Assembly (NCBI RefSeq): GCF_018854495.1
Contig: NZ_JABBDR010000073.1
Location: 1 to 64,000, forward strand
DNA from: Acidithiobacillus ferruginosus
Lineage (GTDB): Bacteria > Pseudomonadota > Gammaproteobacteria > Acidithiobacillales > Acidithiobacillaceae
Direction of reading: 5' to 3'
DNA: 64,000 bases
Of the stretch, positions 34,673-40,789 are shown in pieces (positions within the stretch are counted from its first letter, which is position 1; the number at the start of each line of letters is the position of its first letter). The position numbers and the translations under genes are program-made. The notes under the pieces were generated by a model. It was not told where the DNA came from. It saw only the letters and a program-made list of their open reading frames with translations, and searched no databases.

Positions 34673-34742
34673 TGTGCGGCGCTGTGAATACTTGTGTTGC
34701 CCACTTTCCTGAATCAGAATCCATCCATGACCTGAATCCATT

Positions 34743-34799
34743 TTTTCTCCTGATAGTCTGGCGCGAACACAGGGTTCGTGCCAGACTATCAGGAGAAAA
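34743..34799. repeat. 26-bp inverted repeat over a ribosome-binding site
   Basis: Left arm 34743-34768, right arm 34774-34799, one mismatch, 5-base loop ACAGG. The right arm contains CTATCAGGAG, whose AGGAG is the ribosome-binding site of the small gene starting at 34802. It could be an RNA hairpin hiding that site, a large dimer-binding operator, or an origin-type structure. Confidence 0.8.
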
Positions 34800-34801
34800 C
34801 C

Positions 34802-34951
34802 ATGCAGGACATGCTTTTCGGCGCCGCTCTGGCGCTACTTGCTGACGGTGCGGTTATCGAACAGAACAGACGGCATCGGCACCTCTCACCTACCGAATCA
34901 TCCACCAGGGCGCGTCCGTGCCCCTCTCTGGCGGCATCGTACAGAGATTGA
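34802..34951 (+). pseudogene. small gene, probably frameshifted (49 aa as read)
   Basis: ATG at 34802 follows AGGAG by six bases and gives MQDMLFGAALALLADGAVIE, then an Arg/Ser/Pro-rich tail to a stop at 34951. A second frame, open from about 34845 to 35015 without its own good start, reads protein-like (YRIIHQGASVPLSGGIVQRL, ending NGRKRFYLR). The two together suggest one ~70-aa gene broken by a frameshift between about 34845 and 34890, or read by programmed frameshifting. Function unknown. Confidence 0.4.
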
Positions 34952-35030
34952 GAATCGGCCAGCACATCCGGGAAGTCTGCACCGTGAATGGAAGAAAGCG
35001 GTTTTATCTTCGCTGACGGGCATCACATCC

Positions 35031-35057
35031 AGCCCTCACACTTCGGTTGGGGGCTTT
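35031..35057 (+). terminator. hairpin terminator, family member 4 (weaker)
   Basis: AGCCCTC-ACACTTCGGTT-GGGGGCTTTC, placed just after the second frame of the broken small gene. It is a diverged relative of the other terminators in the island. Confidence 0.55.
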
Positions 35058-35372
35058 CGCATGTCGGGGCACGCCACAAGAACCGCGAGCAATGGGTCAT
35101 ATTTGCCCTGTAGCGCATTTTCCAACCACAGTTGGGGCTTGGATGGCCTTGGGGCGTGCCAAACCTCCCGCAACGCATGGCCTCGGCGAACCCGATATTT
35201 TGGAAAACCAAAAACCGTGCCTCTGTGCATCTTTGTTTTCTGTTATAGATATACAAAGATGCTATAAATAGGTTGTTGTTCCGGGGTGTAAGCGCAACGT
35301 ATTGAAATAACAACTTAAAAGATGCTTTTATTGTAATGTGTGTCTATCATTATGGAGCACGGTTCCGGTAGA
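35058..35372. other. spacer in plasmid island
   Basis: About 300 bases with no supported gene; open frames here have no credible starts or composition. The part from ~35220 to 35350 is AT-rich. Confidence 0.35.
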
Positions 35373-35570
35373 AAAAAAGGCCACCCAAGATTGACCTGGG
35401 CGGCCCCTGTCCTGCGGAAACGCCCGGAAGCGTCAGGTGAACCTATCCGTTAGGGCGGTATGAATTCCTCTGGCCTCCGCGCCTGAACGGAAGATCAAAG
35501 GCCCCTGATTGCCACCTCCGGGTGCGGAGTTTTTGGAGATTGATCCCGGTGGGGGATCATAAGGCGGCAA
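35373..35570 (-). ncRNA. candidate structured RNA with strong terminator
   Basis: Minus strand. It ends in a GC-rich hairpin, GGCCGCCCA, loop, TGGGTGGCC, followed by TTTTTTTC (35405-35367), a good intrinsic terminator although no leftward protein gene precedes it. Upstream lie further hairpins such as GATCCC-CCACC-GGGATC (about 35544-35560) and a CTCCGCACCCGGAG stem. Candidate small RNA, possibly antisense or replication control of the plasmid; 5' end unknown. Confidence 0.35.
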
Positions 35571-35618
35571 CCTGCCCTATGTCGCCAAACTACACTTGCG
35601 GCCCCGCCACGTCCATGC

Positions 35619-35659
35619 CTGGTACATAGAAACTGTCCGGTATTTCCTCCCGGTATGAA
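35619..35659 (+). promoter_or_regulatory. repeated promoter-like module, copy D
   Basis: CTGGTACATAGAAACTGTCC, GGTA, TTTCCT, CCCGGTATGAA. It directs rightward to the 69-aa gene and probably the DUF3150 gene. Confidence 0.7.
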
Positions 35660-35693
35660 CCCGGCATTTCGCCGAATCCTTCAGGAGATTGAC

Positions 35694-35903
35694 ATGAAAG
35701 CACACGTACACACGGCCACGGGCCGCGCGAACATCTTCCAGGACGATACGGGCGTGCATCTGCGCGTTCTTGAGACAAACGGAAACGTCTGGGAGGCAGG
35801 GTTTTTCCCAGCCGAGAAGTGGGATGAGCTGCCGCAGGCGTGGCAAGCGGCATTATCTTTGGCGCGGGAGATCATCTCTCCAGACTTTGGCACACGGTAC
35901 TAA
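35694..35903 (+). CDS. small plasmid protein (69 aa)
   Basis: Not recognised. MKAHVHTATGRANIFQDDTG, then a hydrophilic body with NVWEAGFFPAEKWDELPQ. The ATG at 35694 has AGGAG seven bases upstream. It lies downstream of module D and 14 bases before the DUF3150 gene, so the two are probably one operon. Confidence 0.65.
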   Translation: MKAHVHTATGRANIFQDDTGVHLRVLETNGNVWEAGFFPAEKWDELPQAWQAALSLAREIISPDFGTRY

Positions 35904-35917
35904 GGGAGGAAAAGGTT

Positions 35918-36838
35918 ATGAAAACAGTAGTTTTTCTCCCGGAAATGAAGGCGATAAGTGGTACTAGGAGCATTGACCGCAATTTGGTTGAAGCGCGTGA
36001 CGGGCGGGATCTGGACAAGGTATTGGCCTCCGCCGGCACCATCCAGATCATGCCCAAGGATGCGCTCAAGCCCTTTGGCCAAGCCCGCAAGGCGGTTGAC
36101 CGGGTGTTGTTGCGAAAAGGTACCCGTTTCTTCGGTGGCTTCATGGTCGCCGATGCAGTGGTCACGGAAGTCCAAGCTGAGTTGGAAAAAATCAGCCTAG
36201 ACTTTGAAGCAGCGAAAGCCAGACTCATTGCGGACCTTCCGGGTTTGATCGCCCTTCGGGTGTCCGAAGCGCCGGAATGGGGGGACGTAATTCGTGCCAA
36301 CGCCCCGTCCACTTTGGATCTCGCAGAAAACATCAGCTTCGGTTGGGTGAAAGCCCCCATCGACCTGGCAGATCCGGAGATTGTGGAGACCCTCAAAGGC
36401 GATCCGCTGGCAATAAAAATTGCCCGAGAGATGGCTCAGATGGCTTCTACTCATCTCAGCAAGCCTCAGACGGGCAAGAAGGGCATCGCCGGCCTCTCAG
36501 TGCTTCAGGCTATACGGGTGAAAGCTCAGGCCCTGAGCTTCATTGATAGCCGCCTGGGGGGCCTTGTAGCTGCCCTTGATGCAGTTATCTGCGACGCAAA
36601 CGCGGCCAAGGGCACGCCAATGCAGTCGGCGAGCGCCCTCGTGGTTGGCGGCGTACTTCAGGGTATGACCAAGGCGTCCGCGATACTCGCCGTTGGTGAG
36701 GCGGGTGCATTCGATGTGCCCTCACCGGTCGATCCGATTCTGGGTACTCCTGATGCTGACGATGATGTCACTGCAGACGCATCAGTGGCCATTCCTGTCG
36801 CCACTCCGGCTGTCCCGGTATCCTCTTGGGCCTTCTGA
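35918..36838 (+). CDS. DUF3150 family protein
   Basis: 306-aa protein of the DUF3150 type found on plasmids, ICEs and phages. Seen: IQIMPKDALKPFGQARKAVD followed by LLRKGTRFFGGFMVADA, corresponding to the family's core, and a Glu/Trp-rich middle (SEAPEWGDVI). The C-terminal ~50 residues are low-complexity Asp/Val/Pro/Ala. ATG at 35918 follows GGGAGGAAAAGG. The family usually accompanies CobS-like ATPase and CobT-like VWA genes; only the latter is here. Function unknown. Confidence 0.75.
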   Translation: MKTVVFLPEMKAISGTRSIDRNLVEARDGRDLDKVLASAGTIQIMPKDALKPFGQARKAVDRVLLRKGTRFFGGFMVADAVVTEVQAELEKISLDFEAAKARLIADLPGLIALRVSEAPEWGDVIRANAPSTLDLAENISFGWVKAPIDLADPEIVETLKGDPLAIKIAREMAQMASTHLSKPQTGKKGIAGLSVLQAIRVKAQALSFIDSRLGGLVAALDAVICDANAAKGTPMQSASALVVGGVLQGMTKASAILAVGEAGAFDVPSPVDPILGTPDADDDVTADASVAIPVATPAVPVSSWAF

Positions 36839-36847
36839 TCCCCCCAC

Positions 36848-36875
36848 ACCCCTCGCTTCGGCTTGGGGTTTTTTT
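36848..36875 (+). terminator. hairpin terminator, family member 5
   Basis: ACCCCTCGCTTCGGCTTGGGG followed by TTTTTTT, directly after the DUF3150 gene; marks the right side of the plasmid-derived region. Confidence 0.8.
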
Positions 36876-37044
36876 GTGGTTGTTCACGAGGGTTGCGCAG
36901 GGTGTCTTTCTGAATGCACTTTCGATCAAGAACGGGTATTCTAGGCCCAGAATGCACAGCATGGTAATAAGCGGGTATAAAAGCGGGTATGATTTCACAC
37001 CACTAGATTACCAGTTCCTTTGTAAACATTATGATAGGAGCGTA

Positions 37045-37602
37045 ATGACCTTTTCATCCCTCAAAAATCATCTGCTCATTGCCATGCCCGCGCTGCACGA
37101 CGGCGTTTTCGACCGTACGGTGATCGTGGTCTGCGAACACAATGCCGAAGGCGCCATGGGCGTGGTTATCAACCGGTTGGTGGACATCAATATGTCCGAT
37201 GCCCTGCGTGCGGTGGACATCCAGCCCTCTGAAGAAATGATCCATCGCCCAGTATACTGGGGCGGGCCGATCCAGCCGCAGCATGGATTTATTCTGCATT
37301 CGCCGCGGGGCAAATGGCTTTCCAGTCTGGAGGTCAATGACGACCTGGCGCTGACCAGTTCACCGGATATTCTGCAGGCCATCGCCCAGCACGAAGAGCC
37401 GCAGCGTTACCTCCTGGCCCTGGGTTATGCCGGCTGGGGCGCGCAGCAACTGGAAGCGGAGCTGCAGGATAACGCATGGTTACACGGCCCCCTCGACATG
37501 GCGGTGATTTTTGAACTGCCCGCTGGGGAGCGCTGGCAGGCTGCGGCGCGTTTGCTGGGGGTGGATATGCGCCTGCTCAGTGGTGCTGCGGGTCATGCCT
37601 GA
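37045..37602 (+). CDS. yqgE: YqgE/AlgH family protein (UPF0301)
   Basis: 185-aa cytosolic protein of the UPF0301 family; biochemical role unresolved. SLKNHLLIAMPALHDGVFDR, EGAMGVVINR, VYWGGPIQP and LALGYAGWGAQQLEAE are family hallmarks. TAGGAG precedes the ATG at 37045; the frame is open upstream into the island. First gene of the operon yqgE-ruvX-pyrR-pyrB-pyrC', the order known from Pseudomonas, and overlaps ruvX by 8 bases. Confidence 0.9.
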   Translation: MTFSSLKNHLLIAMPALHDGVFDRTVIVVCEHNAEGAMGVVINRLVDINMSDALRAVDIQPSEEMIHRPVYWGGPIQPQHGFILHSPRGKWLSSLEVNDDLALTSSPDILQAIAQHEEPQRYLLALGYAGWGAQQLEAELQDNAWLHGPLDMAVIFELPAGERWQAAARLLGVDMRLLSGAAGHA

Positions 37603-38026
37603 GCGCAGCGGGCCTCTGCTCGGGATAGACTTCGGGGCGCACCGGATCGGGATTGCGGTTCTGGGGGAGTCGGGCCTGGCGCCGCAGGGGGTCGTTACCT
37701 TGCGCAATGGCGAGGGGGGGCCGGACTGGGAGGGCTTCGCCCGTATTCTCAAGGAATGGCAGCCCCGCGCCCTGGTCCTGGGCCTACCCCTGCACATGGA
37801 TGGCAGTGAGGGGTTCATGGTTGGCCGGGTGCGCAACTTTGCGGAAAGTTTGCAGCGCCGTTTTCCCTTGCCCATCCATTGGGTGGATGAACGGCTGAGC
37901 AGCCATGCCGCTGATCTGGTCCTGAAGGAGCGCGAGCTTTCCCACAAGAAGCGCGGCCGCCTGCTGGATCAGGCCGCAGCCTGCGAAATTTTGTGGACCT
38001 TTCATAATGCGGGAGGCGACGCATGA
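37595..38026 (+). CDS. ruvX: Holliday-junction resolvase-like YqgF/RuvX
   Basis: 143-aa RNase H-fold protein implicated in 16S rRNA 5'-end maturation and recombination. LLGIDFGAHRIGIAV supplies the first acidic residue, VLGLPLHMDGSEG the second block, and WVDERLSS the catalytic Glu. The start at 37595 lies inside yqgE and the stop overlaps pyrR (ATGA), so the genes are translationally coupled. Confidence 0.9.
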   Translation: MPERSGPLLGIDFGAHRIGIAVLGESGLAPQGVVTLRNGEGGPDWEGFARILKEWQPRALVLGLPLHMDGSEGFMVGRVRNFAESLQRRFPLPIHWVDERLSSHAADLVLKERELSHKKRGRLLDQAAACEILWTFHNAGGDA

Positions 38027-38529
38027 CGACCGACTGGGATGTGACCGCCCTGCTGGAGGGTATGGCGCGCGACCTGCGTCCCCTTATCCATCCGGAGCGG
38101 GTAGCAATGATCGGCATTTTTACCGGTGGCGTCTGGCTGGCACGTGCCCTTCACGCTGCGCTTGGTTTGCAGCAGCCACTGGGGCGGGTGGACATCTCTT
38201 TTTATCGCGACGACTTCAGCCAGATCGGTCTGCACCCGCAGGTGCGCGCCTCGGATATTCCCTTCGATGTGGATGGTCGCGATATCATTCTGGTGGATGA
38301 TGTCCTCTATACCGGACGCACCGTGCGCGCCGCCATGAATGAAATCTTCGACTATGGGCGCCCGGCCCGCATCCTTCTGGCAGTGCTGGTGGACCGCGGC
38401 GGGCATGAGTTGCCGGTGGCGGCCGACGTGGCGGCGCTGCGTCTGATCGCGACGGCGGGTGAACACGTCAAGTTGCGCGGTCCCGATCCGCTGCGTCTGG
38501 AACTGGAGCAGCGGGAGCCACAGCCATGA
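38023..38529 (+). CDS. pyrR: pyrimidine operon regulator PyrR / uracil phosphoribosyltransferase
   Basis: 168-aa phosphoribosyltransferase-fold protein. The PRPP-binding loop [22 protein letters not shown] is present (split here as [11 protein letters not shown] and VLYTGRT). [13 protein letters not shown] and SFYRDDF match PyrR. In Gram-positive bacteria PyrR attenuates pyr transcription; in Pseudomonas-type operons its regulatory role differs. ATGA overlaps at both ends with ruvX and pyrB. Confidence 0.9.
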   Translation: MTTDWDVTALLEGMARDLRPLIHPERVAMIGIFTGGVWLARALHAALGLQQPLGRVDISFYRDDFSQIGLHPQVRASDIPFDVDGRDIILVDDVLYTGRTVRAAMNEIFDYGRPARILLAVLVDRGGHELPVAADVAALRLIATAGEHVKLRGPDPLRLELEQREPQP

Positions 38530-39509
38530 GTGCCACCCTGCGTTTTGGTGAGGGCAACCTGCAATACGATGCGCAGGGCCGCTTGCGGCATCTGCTCAGT
38601 ACCGAAGGGCTCCGGGAGCGGGAATTACTGCAGATTCTCGATACGGCGGAATCCTTCCTCAGTATTGCGAACCGCAGCGTCAAAAAGACCCCAACCCTGC
38701 GCGGCCGCACCATCGCCAACCTTTTTTTTGAGAACAGCACCCGGACCCGCAGCACTTTTGAGCTGGCTGCCAAGCGCCTCTCGGCGGATGTGCTGAATAT
38801 CGCGGTCAGCACCAGCAGCGCCAGTAAGGGCGAGTCCCTCACCGATATGATTGATAATCTCATGGCCATGCAGGTGGATGGCTTCGTCATCCGTCACCCG
38901 GAGGCGGGTGCGGCCCATCTGGTGGCTCGTCATCTCGGTGATTCGGCGCTGGTGGTGAATGCCGGTGACGGTCAGCACGCGCATCCGACACAAGCTTTGC
39001 TGGACGTGTTCACGATCCGCCGTCTGGGAGGTCCGATCGAGGACCGGGTGGTGGCCATTGTCGGGGATGTGTTCCATTCGCGGGTGGCGCGTTCGCAGAT
39101 ACATGCCCTGTCCGTCCTCGGCTGCCCGGAAATTCGCGTCATCGGCCCGCGCACTCTGGTACCCGAAGAACTTTCGGCGCTGGGGGTGCATGTCTACCAC
39201 GATCTGCAGGCCGGTTTGCGCGGAGTGGATGTGATTTGCGCCCTGCGCCTGCAACGGGAGCGCATGGAGTCGCACCGGCTTCCCAGTCTGGATGAGTTTC
39301 ACCGCCGGTTCGGGCTGACGCCGGAGCGCTTGCAATGGGCGGAACCCGGCGCGCTGGTGCTGCATCCGGGCCCCATGAACCGAGGGGTGGAAATTGCCTC
39401 GGAAGTGGCCGACGGGGCCCAGGCAGTGATTCTCCAACAGGTTGCCCATGGTCTGGCGGTGCGGATGGCGGTGCTCGCCATCCTCGCCGGCGCGGCGGGC
39501 GGAGTGTGA
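38526..39509 (+). CDS. pyrB: aspartate carbamoyltransferase catalytic chain
   Basis: Makes carbamoyl-aspartate, the committed step of pyrimidine synthesis. Carbamoyl-phosphate site [24 protein letters not shown], the HPTQALLD box and LHPGPMNRG are all present. 327 aa. Of the Pseudomonas type, which needs the inactive PyrC' encoded next for a stable dodecamer. The ATG overlaps the pyrR stop. Confidence 0.95.
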   Translation: MSATLRFGEGNLQYDAQGRLRHLLSTEGLRERELLQILDTAESFLSIANRSVKKTPTLRGRTIANLFFENSTRTRSTFELAAKRLSADVLNIAVSTSSASKGESLTDMIDNLMAMQVDGFVIRHPEAGAAHLVARHLGDSALVVNAGDGQHAHPTQALLDVFTIRRLGGPIEDRVVAIVGDVFHSRVARSQIHALSVLGCPEIRVIGPRTLVPEELSALGVHVYHDLQAGLRGVDVICALRLQRERMESHRLPSLDEFHRRFGLTPERLQWAEPGALVLHPGPMNRGVEIASEVADGAQAVILQQVAHGLAVRMAVLAILAGAAGGV

Positions 39510-39514
39510 GGACT

Positions 39515-40789
39515 ATGCACAGAATCATCCGCAATATTCGGGTCATGGACCCCGGCGACGGCTTTGATGCGGTCACCGATCTGGCCATCGCCGACGGCCG
39601 AATTGTCGCGCGGGGGCCGTTGCCTGCGGACTTCCAGGCCGAAGAAGTGCTGGATGGTACGGGCCTGATCGCCTGCCCCGGATTTGTCGAGACTTCTTTT
39701 CAGGGACACACGCCCGGTCATGGTCGGGATGGCGACCTGGCCAGCGAATTGCGTGCGGCGGTGGCGGGGGGCGTGACGCAGGTTCTACTGCGCCCGGATA
39801 CCCTGCCTGTCGCTGATACGCCTGCCGTGTTGCAGGAGCAGCGTGCGGTGGCAGGGCACCTGGCCTTGGCCAGGGTACATCTGGCGGGCGCCCTTACTAC
39901 CCAGCTCCAGGGCGTGGCGTTGACGGAGATGGCGGGCCTAATGGAATCGGGCGCCATCGTCTTCAGCCAGGCGAAGAAGCCCGTAGCCAGTGCGGCTTTG
40001 TTGCGGCTGGCGCTGAGTTACGCGGCGGATTTGGGCCGGCCGGTTTTGCTCCATGGCGAAGAGTCGGAACTGGCGGCTCATGGCGTGATGCACGAAGGCC
40101 GCCTGAGCATCCGCTTGGGCCTGATTGGACGCCCGGTGGCGGCGGAGCAGATCGGCGTCCAGCGTGATATCGCCATTGCGGCGCTCAGTGGCTGCCCCGT
40201 CCATTTTCCGCATCTCAGTACCGCTGCGGCGGTTGCCGAAGTGGCTGCCGCCCGGCAACGGGGCGAGCCGGTGACCTGCGGGGTGAGTATCCACCACCTG
40301 CTGCTCACCGAACAGGACGTCGGATTTTTCAACCTGCATGCCAAGATCCTGCCGCCTCTGCGCACTGCCGCAGATCGTGATGCCTTGCGCCACGCCCTGG
40401 CTGCGGGCGCGATAACCGCCATCAGTAGTGATCATTGCCCCTGGGGGGTGGACCGCGAAGGCATGACCTTTATCCAGGCGCCATTCGGCATCGCCGCGGT
40501 GGAATGGCTCCTGCCCCTGGCGCTGCGACTGGTAGAAGAAGGAGTGGTGAACTTGATGACCATCCTGCGCCTGCTCAGTATCGGCCCGGCCCAGGCTCTT
40601 GGTTTGACTCCGCCGTCCCTGGCGGTCGGTGCCACCGCCGATCTCTGTATTTTCGACCCCGAGTCCCGTTTCATGGTGGAGCCAACCCAGGGGTGGAGCC
40701 GGGGCCGGAATCTTCCGTATGGGCAATGGGAGTTGCGCGGGCAGGTGCGCTTCACCCTGGTGGCGGGGCGGGTAATTTTTCGCAGTTGA
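39515..40789 (+). CDS. pyrC': dihydroorotase-like PyrC' (probably non-catalytic)
   Basis: 424-aa amidohydrolase-fold protein. The usual zinc motif DxHxH is replaced by ETSFQGHTPGHG, so the first metal pair is lost, as in Pseudomonas PyrC', which only supports assembly of aspartate carbamoyltransferase. ISSDHCPWG and LHGEESELAAH remain. The start at 39515 is five bases after pyrB. A true dihydroorotase must be encoded elsewhere. Its end overlaps the convergent GGDEF-EAL gene by 38 bases. Confidence 0.9.
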   Translation: MHRIIRNIRVMDPGDGFDAVTDLAIADGRIVARGPLPADFQAEEVLDGTGLIACPGFVETSFQGHTPGHGRDGDLASELRAAVAGGVTQVLLRPDTLPVADTPAVLQEQRAVAGHLALARVHLAGALTTQLQGVALTEMAGLMESGAIVFSQAKKPVASAALLRLALSYAADLGRPVLLHGEESELAAHGVMHEGRLSIRLGLIGRPVAAEQIGVQRDIAIAALSGCPVHFPHLSTAAAVAEVAAARQRGEPVTCGVSIHHLLLTEQDVGFFNLHAKILPPLRTAADRDALRHALAAGAITAISSDHCPWGVDREGMTFIQAPFGIAAVEWLLPLALRLVEEGVVNLMTILRLLSIGPAQALGLTPPSLAVGATADLCIFDPESRFMVEPTQGWSRGRNLPYGQWELRGQVRFTLVAGRVIFRS

